Source: Rhizopus arrhizus (Eukaryota > Mucoromycota > Mucoromycetes > Mucorales > Rhizopodaceae). Taken from it: DNA of 64,000 nucleotides. Every line of letters begins with the position of its first letter. Position 1 is the stretch's first letter. A program made the translations under genes and the position numbers. Location of the stretch: positions 1,612,001-1,676,000 of the forward strand of contig JAKZZE010000012.1 in the NCBI GenBank assembly GCA_024220505.1, given 5' to 3'. Below are positions 33,556 through 46,120 of the stretch, in pieces. The notes below the pieces were generated by a model. The model did not search any database. It was not told the DNA's origin and saw nothing but the letters and a program-made list of their open reading frames with translations.

Positions 33556-35118
33556 TTAAGCACTAGTTGATTGCTGTCCGTTGAACAGGAGCTTGTTGAC
33601 TGTGTTTCCAGTGATAGAAGAGATAGATCTAGATGTTGCCAAGCTTGAAATCTGCTTATAAATGGTAGAGGGAGAAGAACCAGTGGATTGAGCAACCAAA
33701 AGAGCAGCAACACCAGCAGCATGAGGGGAGGCCATGGATGTACCGGACATGGATGTTGTGGATGTTTTAGAATCTATATATGTGCTGAGAACGTTGTCAC
33801 CAGGAGCAAGGATCTGAACACAACTTCCGTAACTGCTGAAGGAAGTCATTCTATCATTCTTGTCCGTAGCAGCAACAGTAAAGACGTTCTTGTTATTAGC
33901 AGGTGATACATTACAGGCATCAACGTCACCCCAGTTACCAGCTGAAACGAATACAGGAATTCCAGTGGCTACAACTGCATCAATGGCTTCATCGAGGGCA
34001 GAAAGAGTAGAAGAGGGAATACCGGCAGTCTTCATACTCAGAGACATGTTGACAATAGAACGACCTTTTTTGGCATTGCTTACAACCCATTGGAGACCAG
34101 ACAAGATGCTTGAGGTTGCACCATAGCCAGTGTCATCAAGGACTTGGACAGCAACAAGGTTGGCCTTTTTGGCAACACCGTAAGTAGTGCCACCAATAAT
34201 ACCGCCAACATGAGTACCGTGGCCAGTACCATAACGAGGGACATCAGTATAAGCGGACCAACCCCATTGTGCACGGCCATTAAAGTCAGTATGGTCAACA
34301 CGCATACCATCATCAACGACGTATACATAGGCACCAGATCTAATAAAAAAGTTTAGCTAGATCAATCAAAAAATGTACCTTTGATATCTTACCCTGCATT
34401 AGAATCGTAAATGTGTGGTTGAGCCAAATTACGTTTGCGCTCAGAGATACGGACCAAGTTCCATTGAGCATTCTTTTGTTTTGTGTAGCTAATTACAGCT
34501 CTCTCAAATAAGGTCTTGTTGCTAGATTCGACATACTCGCTGTCAAATTTATCAAGATCAAAATTGTCAGGGTCAAAATTTCCATTACGTTCAGCGCGCT
34601 TTGCGGACCTTGATCGAGCATAGAATCTCTTTCTGTTCTTAAGAGTAGGTAAGTCAAAGTGAATGTCTTGATCAGGAATAATTCTCAAGATATTCTTGCT
34701 GAATTCTTTAGCAATGTCTTGCACAATACTGATGTTCTCAAACTTAACAGTAAGACCCTTGAATGAATTTCCAATGCTGTAGGTATCATAAATGTGAACC
34801 TGGTCCTCTTCGGTATCACGTCGAACGATCTTATTTTTCTTGACAGCCAAATTTTTATGACCCATAGACTGACCGACAATATCAGTTGCACCATTAAGGA
34901 AATCAGGAACAACTGAAAAAAAATATCAATAAATATTAGTAAAGATTTTTTTTAACATACATACATTTTTTGATGTTAGTCTCAGGGCGAAGATGAATAA
35001 TGTAATTGCCATTGCCTTTCACAGTACTAAAGTCTTCAAGAATGTTGTCTGTGAGACCAGCAGCAGTAACAACACTAATACAAGAGACTGCAAAGAATAT
35101 AAATGTCTTGGGAAGCAT
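33556..35118 (-). CDS. Secreted subtilisin-like serine protease (S8, proteinase K type)
   Basis: Three exons (34965-35118, 34393-34912, 33556-34339) encode about 485 residues. MLPKTFIFFAVSCISVVTAA is a signal peptide; an I9-type inhibitory propeptide follows (YIIHLRPETN; YSIGNSFKGLTVKFE; IPDQD), then a charged linker with basic sites (KNRKRFYARSRSAKRAER) suited to processing. The catalytic domain has Asp234 (VYVVDDGM; usual VIDTG, so the Thr is Asp here), His265 (GHGTHVGG), oxyanion Asn360 (SAGN) and Ser426 (GTSMASPH). It is likely an extracellular or vacuolar endopeptidase for protein breakdown. All catalytic residues are present and the exon phases close, so it should be active. It is surrounded by repeat-rich DNA on both sides. 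Confidence 0.93.
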
Positions 35119-36119
35119 TTTTTAAAAAGGAAAGGATATTGTATACAAGAGGATAGTCGTTTCAGATAAAAAGGAAGGGGTAAGCAATTGATTTGATTTC
35201 TTGATATTGTTATTTGAAGATGAAGGTAATAACTCACTTCTTTTATATACTTTTCGCACTTACTCATTCATTCTTTTTGTAGTATAGTATTTAATGGATC
35301 ATTAAAATTGCTTTATTAATTTTCACTTTCTTCAAATGGCATTTAGTATACTAAAAGAGACATTATGGACGAATATAGCTTCTTATCTAATCTTTTATAA
35401 TTTTCTTTTGTTTCTTTTTTTTCTAGGCAATTTAATACACTGTGCAACGCCTGTGGGATTTTTTATCGATTTTTTCTCAAGTTGATCGCTGGTTATTAAA
35501 AATGGATCAAAAATTGACGTTGTAGTTACACTAATTAATCATAGGAAAAACAGCCATTAAAGTTTTCCTTCAATGAAAACTCGTTTACTTCATATATATA
35601 TTTCATCGACAGTTAATAAGAAAAAAATAGTTTTTTCTATCGATAGCTAATTTATTTCAATTATAAGAAAAGCAATGATTCATGTCAAGATAAAAGTGGC
35701 TTTAGCATATTGAGCTTGATCTACGAAAATGCAAGATAATCAATTCATGTGTAAAAAAAATAGGGGTAGTGTTACATTCAAAAATTTCGGGCTGCATCTA
35801 AGTCACACCTTCATGCATTGAATAAAAGAGTTTCTATTGTTGCAAATGGATAAATATGAGTGAAGCACAAAGCTGCCTCACTTTAGTAATTATATGTAAA
35901 ATGTTCTGATTCAGTTATGGTTGTACATTGGACATGTGGGTGATCAAATTCTGGATTGCCAGTTGTATTTAATTTATTAATATTGGATTTTCGGACATTT
36001 TTTGTAAATGGTATTTTGATTAAAGTGTCGCACAGAGACGTGCACCCTTAACTAACAATTTATAAGAAAAAAAAGGAAAAGAAAATACATCTAATGTTAA
36101 ATGAGATTAGAGGCTCTGA

Positions 36120-36640
36120 TATGAATTGATTGTACAGAGACTATTGTTTCTTGGTTAATTTTACGCATAAGACGAGTAGTACTTGCAACAACTTCTTGTT
36201 GTCAGTATGGGTGATCACCAAAGACAAAATTCCAATGAAAATTTCAAAGGGACAGGATAGTATAGACGACTACATCGAGAAACTTTAGCGAGAGTGAATG
36301 GATAATTGAGGGATCAGTCAATATAGGACTAGCAATTGTGACAGAATGAAGTGTTGAGGGGTCAATTAAAATCTATTTGTGATTGTTTGCCATAATTCTT
36401 TGCGGAGAGGACAAGACTGGGTGAAATGCTCTTCTGTAACAATAGCACCACAATAAATATAAAATGGATCAAAAATTTCCAGGGTATAATGCTACGCAGA
36501 AAATCTTTGCATGGAAGCTTATGATGATATAAACGTCAGAGAAAAGGATGGTCACAGTGAGAAAGAGATATGCCCCAAAATGACACAAGTTTTGATAGTT
36601 AAAGCGAATATATAAATCGGGCAAAGTGAAAAGCTTTGGA
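36120..36640 (-). pseudogene. Decayed LINE reverse-transcriptase C-terminal fragment
   Basis: On the minus strand, one frame over about 36300-36470 reads LWCYCYRRAF-type and, shifted, HCYCGAIVTEEHFTQSCPLR followed by KELWQTITNRF, then SLKFLDVVVYT with NFHWNFVFGDHP further on. A Cys-rich C-H-C cluster followed by a Trp-containing helix is usual at the C-terminus of non-LTR retrotransposon ORF2 proteins, just after the reverse transcriptase. Several stops and shifts make it dead. The ORF1-like relic at the start of the window could come from the same family. Confidence 0.45.
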
Positions 36641-36884
36641 AGCAGAGAGGTACAGAATCATTTAGTATCTAAGTAAATTATAGAAATACCCTCAGACAAA
36701 GGTTTGACTTTAACTAAATTTGCATGTCCTATTTTTTTTAACTTTTTTTTTTTGATTTGCGCACCCTAATTTTGCTTTTGCTTTATTCATTTTTAACCAG
36801 CAAATAATTTTAACTTTGCGTTAAATATAAATAAATTGGCTCCTAAAGCATTAAGGATGTTACTATGTCCCAAATATTATTCCA

Positions 36885-36925
36885 TAGACCTTATTTACCC
36901 TTGATCCCGAAGGGTTTTTTGGCCA
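36885..36925 (+). repeat. Dispersed repeat, copy C (short)
   Basis: TTACCCTTGATCCCGAAGGG followed by a T-run matches the end of copy B (GCCCTTGATCCCAAAGGATT on the minus strand at about 22903-22925). The first part can fold weakly (CCCTT/AAGGG). Only about 30-40 bases are shared. Confidence 0.45.
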
Positions 36926-38559
36926 CACTTTACTTTACTTCATATTGAACTAGTCCGGGCGAACAGATGTGATAAACACCCCGCGCTCAAATAGACTTTG
37001 TAAATAAATAGACTTAGTGTGATGGTAGGCTACCTTTTAGTTAAAGAGTTTAATACTGGGATTAGTGAAAAGAAACCGTCTTGCTAAGCTTCTAACTAAA
37101 AAAGAAAAAAGATAAAAAACCGAAAGAGGTGAAATCGTTTTATGTTTTTATTATTCTTTGCATCAAAACTTAAAAAACACGGCACAAATAAAATAAGATA
37201 ATAAGAAGATATTGACTGACCTTTCTTTATTAAAATATTAAGCTATGCTTATATTAAATGGGAATGTAAATAATTCTACTATAGTCTGTTGAGGTAATAC
37301 AAGAAATTATCAGGTAAAAATAGAATTGGTCCATTCACTTTAACAGAACTTACACAATCAAGCGTCTTGCTAAGTAATATAATAAGACTACATCTAAAGA
37401 TAATATAATTACATAAATATGCTCGTGATTATACAACTAGTCTTATGATACGACGTGATGACAAAATCTACTAAACCAATAATTCTAACATTGCTTGAAC
37501 GTTAATAATACTACACGAAGGTGTAGCGTTTATTCAAACTTGTAAAAGTATTTATAAGTACGATATGATGGCTATTATTGTAGCTTAGGTACATCATTCA
37601 TCATTATAGTGGACTAAACTAGATCAATCTCAGCATTATTATTATATGTAGATATAATAAATGATAAATTATATTATAAGCCATACATCTCCAATGCCAG
37701 CATAGTTAAAGCATAAAAGATCTGATTATGGATTATATCATAAAGAGTAATTAATGTTTTGCATATATAATACTAGTTTGCCTTAGCAATAAGCCTTTTC
37801 ATGATCACTTCTATGATCCAATGTATTAAGTTGCATTGAGACTATGTATGTAAAAATGGAATAGTGTTTTTCTTGCATAGTAACCTTATCAATCTAAACG
37901 AATGAATGAAAAATAATCTTGTCAATAACCCGATTGGTGCCTTGATGGTTTCTATTGTCTCTATCATTAGACTTCAGGCTTTCTGTACCTATCCAGTAAC
38001 CGAATTTAATCAAATTCAATCCTCATCCAGGAACAAAATGTAAATGTCATCGTAAACAATGGTTCCATGGTGGCCTATTTATAAATGCAATATTATGAGC
38101 TTAGAACAACAATTTATAATATAACTATATAAGATATGATGACAATGTCCACAATCTAGAATGAAATATCAAGAAAGAACCGATTGATTTTACTTAATCT
38201 CTCCCATGAATTATTCTACAAAAGAGTATAAATATACCATCTAAATCCTCATTGAAAAAAGAAGTAACTTTATCTTAGATAATATTTAAGAACAAAAAGT
38301 GTCTCAAAGTAATTATCGTTTTGGTGCTTTTTTATTTATTTTTATTTTTATTTTTTTACTTGATAAACTATTATTTATCTGTATGAATTATATGCACTAA
38401 GCAACTAAATATAACATAACTTTTGTTTTTCATCTTTCTCTTTTTAACAGATAATAGTAATTGTTCACCAACGGAATAACCTATAGTAATTATCTTTGGT
38501 AAAGATGATTTAGCGATTTTGAACTTTTGTTAAGGTTATTTTACTCTTTTTCCTCCTGT

Positions 38560-38778
38560 TCATATACTACATGCCAATCGAATCGTATATTCTGTCGCAT
38601 GTGGATTCGAATGCGTTTCAATTTTACATTTTGAAACAAAGCAACACCAAGGATCACTGTTACCAAAATGAATATATAGTTCATAAAAGGACTCGTTTTC
38701 CTTTCCGGGAGCAGCATTTATAAAAAGAAAGAGAGGTAATTGTAAGTCTTCAAAAGCTTTGATGAGGCATTTATGCAT
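38560..38778 (-). CDS. Unrecognised short ORF (72 residues) in the desert
   Basis: An ATG-to-stop frame that stands out from its surroundings by higher GC and a balanced residue mix (INAAPGKENESFYELYIHFG, DPWCCFV, HATEYTIRLACSI). It has a methionine start and ends at TGA with no visible continuation. I do not recognise the family. It could be a small gene, a single exon of a longer gene, or a relic of a transferred gene. No neighbours help. Confidence 0.3.
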   Translation of the reverse strand: MHKCLIKAFEDLQLPLFLFINAAPGKENESFYELYIHFGNSDPWCCFVSKCKIETHSNPHATEYTIRLACSI

Positions 38779-41700
38779 ATTAGAGTAAAATCCAAAAAAA
38801 AGTGATCACCTTTCAACTTTTAAAGAGAACAATGCTTGTTATTTACTTAATAAATAAAAAGTAGGAGTTCAGATCATTGAGGGCTAAAAATGAGCAACCA
38901 GTTTTATTGATTGTTTGTCAGTTTAGATGGACACTAATCCCTATTTAGTATTTCTATTAGGATAAGTATATCTTGTACCGTCATGTTATTTGAAAATATA
39001 ATGAAGAAAATTTCTTGTAAAACTTAAAGACCTTACTAAAGGATCAATATAGTGCTGAATACAAAAGTTAAAACACTTTAAATGAAAATTTAGTGTATTT
39101 ATTTCTACATTTTTCGAAGGCTTTTTGCTTTCATAGACATTTAAAAAATGGCCGTTATGAAATTTAGTGTTTTTTATTCCTCCTATTTAAGAGATAAAAG
39201 ATAATAAATAGAAACCAGTTTATATTTTGTTGATCATAAACTGATTTACCTCTTTTTATGGTAAAAAATTATAGTGAAAAAGAAGATTATGCAACCATTT
39301 GATTATGTTACACGAGATCAATTGACATGCATCTAGAAAAACCTTAGTTGAGACTCGATCTACTTCTTTGTCTTATTGATGTTTTTTGAATAAAGTATTC
39401 TACTATCTATCAAATTCATCAGTTTCTCCTTAGTTACGAGCTACGTTCTGGAAAATAACATCTTTTTTTTTAGCAGAATATGAATTGCACTTCTAACAAA
39501 AACTAACAATTGGGCTATGATAAAGCAAACCTATTTACTTTTTTATGTGTGTATGTACTTGAAAATTTTCTTTTTGTTTTAGGTACTTAATGATTTATTA
39601 TGCATTACGTTGTTAGTATTTATCAAATTTGGGCTCAGAAAAAAAAGGTAAAGGATTTTGACTGATTATGTGGTCATCTTTTTATTTTCTACATTGGGTA
39701 AGAATATGTATAGTATCATTAAATAATTGATCGAAATTACGTTTTCCCACATACTTTAAAATTAAAACTACGAATGGTTTTTCTATATAATAGGCACCAT
39801 ACAATCCACAACTACTGCAAATTGAGTATTGCTACCCACATATGAAAAAGAAGAGAAACAAATTCAAAAACCTATTTTATTTATTTTAAGCAAGCTTGCT
39901 AACTTTAAAATTTGCATTATAAGATTAGCAGGAAAAAAAATTATTGGAAATCTTAATTTATTACTTCAATTAATCATGTATGCTAAATCTAGCAATAGAT
40001 CAAAAAAGGAAATCAAGAACTTACAACAACTTTAGCTGTTGTTTGTATCCATATTAATAGTTTGTCATTTTTGTTTCATTTTAAATACCACCAGTAGCTT
40101 TATATATTAGGTGTAGTAAAATCACGATTATTCAAAACTAAACTCAACGTTATTAATCCATCATAGGATAGTTTGGTTACTGCCTTGTATCTTTTAGGTG
40201 AAGCTTCAATAATTCTTCCAAATCTGTTAGTTAGCTTTTATACATTATGTGTGTGGTGATAAATACAAGTTGACTGCTGTCATGTTCTTTTCGAGGAAAA
40301 AGTATGTTCTTTCAGATACCAAAATGTTTCAAGAGACATGGTGATCTATCAAGTCCACTTTTTTTTGGGAATATCATTCTACAAAAAAGGCAATCCGTTA
40401 GTATTTTTAGCAGCTTTATGTTCTCTTCATTAAAGTGCTGTGGGAGATTAGGATCATTATTCTTTAGTTGATATTCAATACATCACAATTTGTTTGACAG
40501 TTGTGCGAAGATTTGTCGTTCACATTTATTCCGTTTTATTTCTGAGACTTTTCGAAACTCACAAATCACCCTTTTGTTGCTCTTTCTGACAGAGTAGGTG
40601 CGGATCTCGATATCAAAGAAAGAACCAACTGGGCATCCAAGAAACATAGTAGTCTATTTACATCACTTATCTTTCTGACTTCATTTTTGTCATGTATTTG
40701 GCACTTTTGACCCCCTAAAAAAATAGTATTATCCTATAAAACGTGCCTACTTTAGTTTACTGCTATAATATATGCATAGCCCAAAAACCATCTTAAGATT
40801 CATATGTTTCGACATAAGAATTGAATGTTTGCGATAAGCATTTACAGATCCATAACGATGTCATCTTATTTATCACTCTAAAAATACAATACTAAAATCA
40901 GTGATCAATATTTTGAGAGAATAAATCAAGACTTAGGGATTTTATTAGCTTTTATTACATAAATTCAATGTCTTCATTGATATCTACATCCATTATCATA
41001 GATACGTCAAGATTATAACATCAATCTATCCTATAATATAAAATTTTGCCTTAAGAATATTATCAAGGTTTTGCATTAAGACTGACGGTATTTTTGGAAG
41101 CTTTTTGGTATTAAAACTAGTCTTTATGATAAGGATAATAATTTTGTAATAAACCATCTGCAGACGTGGTACTATGTACTGTTCAATTTTGTTCGACCAT
41201 ATCTATTAAGTTAACATTCATTAGAATATATTTTTTTAAGAGTCAATACCACCTTTCTCACTAACGGAGGTTTGGCTAGGAGTCGACCATTTCTTATTGG
41301 TGAATATAAGGTACATGAAACAAGTGCAATAAACTATTGGCAGCTTGTGTTTGGATTAGGTTATTGCAATCATTGCTTTGAATTTTATTGGCAGCCTTAA
41401 AATTTGCGCTTAGCATATGTTTGACTTTTCTCACTACACTGTAGGCATCATTCAATGCTTTTCTTCGTTCGCCGATTTGAATACGTTTACGACGCAAACA
41501 AAACCTTGATAATCATAAACATGAAGTATTTATTTGAATACCCTTGCATCTCTTGATTGACGATACTATTTTTTTTTTTGATATTATATGTATCTCGCTA
41601 CTGATTCCTTGTTTCGAATATAACTAGGGTAGGATTTATATGTAAAAGCTAATCGACTAAGGTGTTCAATATTTTGCATTATGTATTACTTTTAATAACA

Positions 41701-42910
41701 AGACTAGTCATGCATACTTTTCTAACGATGACGTTTCAATTGTCACTAGCATTTTGGATTTGTTTTATAATATCAACATCACAACAAGCACCAAACAAGA
41801 GATGGGAACTGGTAATGAAGAGATAAAATAGAGGTTTGTTTACAGACAATTGGGAATATTTTGACAAAAAAAAGAGGTATGTGGCTCCTTTATCACTGAT
41901 ATGACATGCACTTCATATTAATTAAGCCAAGCCAAAATATACACTACATATAACAAGTAACACGTAATCAAGAAAAATTTTACATATACATGACAAAAAC
42001 ATCATTTGAACAATGTAGAATTGCTTCCGGGAAGAATTGGCTTTCAAGCTACTGTTGATGAATGTTTAAAGCTTGTGTTCAGTTGAATTGAAGCTTTAGT
42101 TAATCAAGTAAACATCATTGAAGTAATAATTTGATGACCTTTTTTTATGGCTATAAAGAGAATACAAATTAATTGCACTAATAAAACATTTAATTTAACA
42201 ATATATCAAGTTGCATAATGAGCCTTATATGTTGTTGTAATGAGCATCAATTTACAGTATACTTACTCAAGCTGAAAACTACGCTTAATAATACCATGGG
42301 GGTTGTGTATGCATTGTATATGATCGACCGAAATTTTTCACAACAGTTTCAGTCATCAAACTTCATCTTTTAGTAAAGCTTTTTGTTTGGCTGGTCTTGA
42401 CAAACTCGATATGATTGATATGGTGTACAATAGTAAATATTAGGGCATACAATTAGAAAAAGATAATACGTAAACAAAATCATAATTTGTTAAATAACAA
42501 GGTCAAAACATGATTTCAAAGAATCGAAACAGTCATGCATGTAACACAGTTCAAGTGGTTTGTTTTGTGCCATTTGCTAATCAATAAACATGATGGTTGC
42601 ACACGTTTTTAGGTTCGTTTTTAAATAGAGCATGTCTCCCTCTCTCACTCTCTCACTCTTTCATCTTTATTCTATCTATACAGCCGAGCGTTTCTTGGTT
42701 ATCTTTCTTTTTGTCAAAAGCATTCATAAGTAAAAGAAACCTATTCAAATGACACATTTAAGGTTCATAAAATTCTTTTTTCTCCCTTTTTTTATAAAGA
42801 GAATGGAAAAATGCAAGTGCGACTAACAGCACAGCTACTTTTTTTTTGTAGTGATTTTTCATATCTTCGTATGTCTTGCCAAATTTTTATTTAAATGCAT
42901 TAACAAATAG

Positions 42911-44445
42911 ATTGCATCAGAAAGAGTCGCTTTAGAGATATACACGTTTGCTTTCCTTGTATCAAGAGTATGGTCCAATGACCGGTTTAGATGCTTGCAT
43001 CCTAAAAAAATTATGAGTGGCGAATTAAGAGGTATTGCGACAATAGTGTATTTTGTGGCGGTACTCATGCAGACATCATGGGGTATGCAAAAAGAGCACG
43101 GTCTTTACTACCATTGACCTAATATCCCACAATAGATATTATATCGACATGGATAAAGTATACAGAAACTTTTATCGAAATACCAGACACAGACATTGTT
43201 GTGTCCAAGCCATTCACTTTATGGTCTTTACAGCATCAGCAAATAGCAAAGGTAAATAATTTTAAAGCATTTTCCCAATTGAAGTAGATAATCACTTTAC
43301 GTTAGTCTATTGACTATGTAGAGTGTGTCGCTTTGTCGATGCAAACAGGCCTTCTCTTCTTAATGCAATGCTTCTGGCATTATTTATCAAGAACTGTAGC
43401 CAAGAAAACGTTCATGAGCTCATTGGAATTTAGGTTTTACATAATTTGGTACATTTGATGTATAAAGTGAATGACAATTCATATGAAGAACTTTTACTAG
43501 GGCCTTTGCAAGTATGGCAGTGTTTCCTATTTTACAATGGTATTACAGCCACGATGCCACAAAGAGAGAAGCAATCCCTCAGTTGGCTTATAGCACAGAA
43601 GGTAAATTGTGCATCCTAATCTTCTCTTGATCCCTCACTCTTCTTTTTTTTTTGTAAAAAAAAAAAGTATTTATTGCAGCCACATTAGGTATTCGAACCC
43701 ATATGCGATTCAAAAGGCTTGTAAAATTGACACGCAGTGTGAAAGATGGACCGGAATACGTTTTAGAAAAAATTATTTACTTTAAAGACATGAACTTCTT
43801 ACAGACAATCACTCTTTATGTCTTTTCTATCAGTTTGGGTATCCTCTGTGTGGATGGACTGACAGAAACAAAAATGATCAATTTAAACAAATTTGCTTCT
43901 GATCTCTTGATCAGTAACTTGGATGCGTGCTCTATTATCTTGTGGATTATTGGAGTAAGATTCGATCGCTCTCTACCCAACTACATGTTCTAATTCTGCT
44001 TTTATAGATCTGTATCTTTCAACCTCGTCGCTCAATCACTGAGATCGAAGAAAGCATTATAACCGAAAGCCAAAGAACCTATGGAGGTGCTGCAAGTAGT
44101 ACGATAAACAGGTTTGATGATCAGCAAGCAAGCTCACAGTCAATTCAATGTACCACAAATTTCACAGAAAACGGCAATCACAGTCAATTCGTCCGTGATC
44201 AATTTTCAAAATGCATGTCTCCAATTGAGGTAGAGCGTCCTGTTACGGATGAAGAGATAGATGTATACCTAAACATGATTGATTTAAAGAGCAAACATTA
44301 CAACATGAAACCTACAGTTTCAGCGCCCTTTGGTGCATTACCACCACTTCCAAAGGGTCATTCAAAGTATATCAAGAGTAACTGGAATGCATGCGCTCAT
44401 AGGCTTGATCCAATTATAGAGAAAGACAGCAGGGAATGTTTGTGA
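42911..44445 (+). CDS. Multi-pass membrane protein, receptor-like (possible 7-TM GPCR); 5' end unresolved
   Basis: Six exons join in frame: 42911-43082, 43136-43251, 43324-43433, 43501-43601, 43680-43954, 44008-44445, 403 residues. At least six hydrophobic segments are visible: ALEIYTFAFLVSRVW, ATIVYFVAVLMQTSW, SMQTGLLFLMQCFWHYL, AFASMAVFPILQW, LQTITLYVFSISLGILC, and SIILWIIGICIF. Short polar loops (FRCLHPKKI; IKYTETFIEI) separate them, and a Ser/Thr/Gln-rich cytosolic tail of about 145 residues follows. This pattern suggests a seven-helix receptor, possibly of the class that works with RGS proteins, but I cannot name a ligand or family. The first exon, with the start codon and probably one more helix, was not found; ATG candidates at 42750 and 42813 do not close in phase. 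Confidence 0.6.
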
Positions 44446-44577
44446 CCAATTCAAAGCAGCTACCCCCTCTTTTTAATAGAAATACAAATCAAAAAGTGTG
44501 TCAAATTTTTATTAATAAAGATTACATAAGGGCGCAGCAGGATGACATCTAACTGGCTTATCTCATTGCCAACGTCT

Positions 44578-46120
44578 CTAAAATGGGGGATATCCATTGT
44601 TTGAATGCTGTGAAGGATAACCAACATGATGAGGTGGATAAGGATGGTTGTTCGAATTCGGTGGATAATAGCTTCCTTGCTGGGCTGCAAATGGCGTGCC
44701 CAATGAATCGACCTGTTGAGGAGCATAGCTCCCACTGTGAGAGGGTTTAGGGTATCCGTGGAATTGGTTATTGGAGGGTGGATAAGGCGGGTAATGACCC
44801 GTCGTTTGTGGTGGGTAACTATTTCTGCTGTTTGTTGGATACGATGAATAACCACCATGGCTGTTAGTAGAAGGCGGATAACCTAAGGATAAGACAAGTT
44901 ATTGCATTCCATAAAACACAACCTTTTCTTTTTCTTTCTTACCATAGCCAGGACGCTGAGGTGGGGTCGAATTAGATCCAGTGGCTGGGTTGTAGGGTGA
45001 AGATAAAAGAGGAGCATGTGTAGTGCTCGCGGCTAAATGGCCATTTGCGCTGGGCGTGGATATAGGTCGTGAACTAGGTCTGTTGAAATGATGGGCGGAT
45101 GGTTGTGGACCAGCGTAGGAAACAGGTCTATCTATAGGACGCCCAGTAGAGACACTTTGTACGGGTACTGTAGAAACTGTATGTGGAGGTACGACAGGAG
45201 GATAAGCATTAGGATAGGACGATGGATAAGTGGAGGTATATTGACCAGGATAATGTGCTGGTGGCTGTGATTCAATCGGTACTGGTGGCAGAGGTCTTGG
45301 TCTGACTAGCTGTGCTGAAGAAGGAAGGTAAGGGTAAGACTGTGGAGTAGCTGCAGATGACACAGGAGGAACATGTCCAACCGGCTTTTTAGGCCGAGTT
45401 CCGTATCGAGTGGGTTGTCTTTTAGGTGGAGGTGCCTAAAAAAAGTGTGACGTTGAGTTATGCATTCCTTTTTACGTATCTCAATCGAGTTTTCCTTACA
45501 GCAGAATAAAACGTCATCTCTAAATAGATTTCACCTGCTTTACGTCCTTTGTATTGCAAAGGAAACCAATCTAAATTTTAATGCTATTTAATACGTACGT
45601 GTAAAACAGTCCAAATAACCTGTCATTTACCATCATGTTCTCCTTCCTCTAATACTTTAGTCAAATCCAACTCAAGCTCTGAAATCAAATCCTTCCTTTT
45701 TGCATCCTCATCATACACTTGGACTACCATACTCTTCTTTTTTTCAGGTACTGGCATATTTACCTTTATAGGAGTGAGTGATTCTGATAAAGCATTAAAG
45801 GCTTATCGTGTACCTGATCATCCCAAATAGGATGCTGTCCACCTCTATAATCAGTCCTTGTCTGTCGTGTATTCTCACCCAACCGAAATATAACAAACGG
45901 GTCTTGCTTGCCTGCAACCTAAAATAAAATTGAGTTTAAATACACCTGAAGGTACAAAGACAACAGTGTTTTATGCACCTCACGATTAGGTAAATCACGC
46001 TATTCACATTAAACAAGTCGAAAGGTTAGTTGGCTATTATGTAGTTAATCAGAAGGGGAGAGTACATACTGCTTTATAAGCAACAATGGCTAATTCACCA
46101 ATTAACCTTGGCATTGACAT
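44578..46120 (-). CDS. C2-domain protein with proline-rich tail (Inn1/Fic1-like)
   Basis: Seven exons close in frame: 46070-46120, 45979-45999, 45814-45918, 45631-45763, 45500-45570, 44943-45435, 44578-44882; about 392 residues. The C2 domain (1-128) reads IGELAIVAYKARDLPN, VAGKQDPFVIFRLG, DYRGGQHPIWDDQ, VVQVYDEDAKRKDLI, as in Inn1/Fic1 (ingression proteins that link the contractile ring to septum synthesis) and related fungal C2 proteins. The tail (130-392) is Pro/Tyr/Ser-rich with many PxxP and YPP motifs (for example PRPLPPVP), suited to SH3 partners such as Hof1/Cdc15-type proteins. Exon 2 is a microexon of only 21 nt encoding RDLPNRE, a conserved part of the C2 fold. Some C2 calcium Asp positions are kept; calcium binding is uncertain. 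Confidence 0.85.

Larger units (their letters stand above)
35119..42910. other. Large AT-rich gene desert
   Basis: Nearly 7.8 kb with no convincing host gene. A/T content is visibly higher than in the gene islands. The parts I can describe are a LINE C-terminal relic (about 36120-36640, minus), a repeat copy C (about 36885-36925), a GC-richer 72-codon open frame (38560-38778, minus) and homopolymer runs. The remaining short frames (for example 39829-40035 and 41294-41497) look random. A 5' exon of the receptor-like gene may hide near 42600-42900. Confidence 0.5.

Noticed and set aside
42859..43068. 69-residue minus-strand frame
   Set aside because: It is antisense to the first visible exon of the receptor-like gene, which splices in phase to five more exons.
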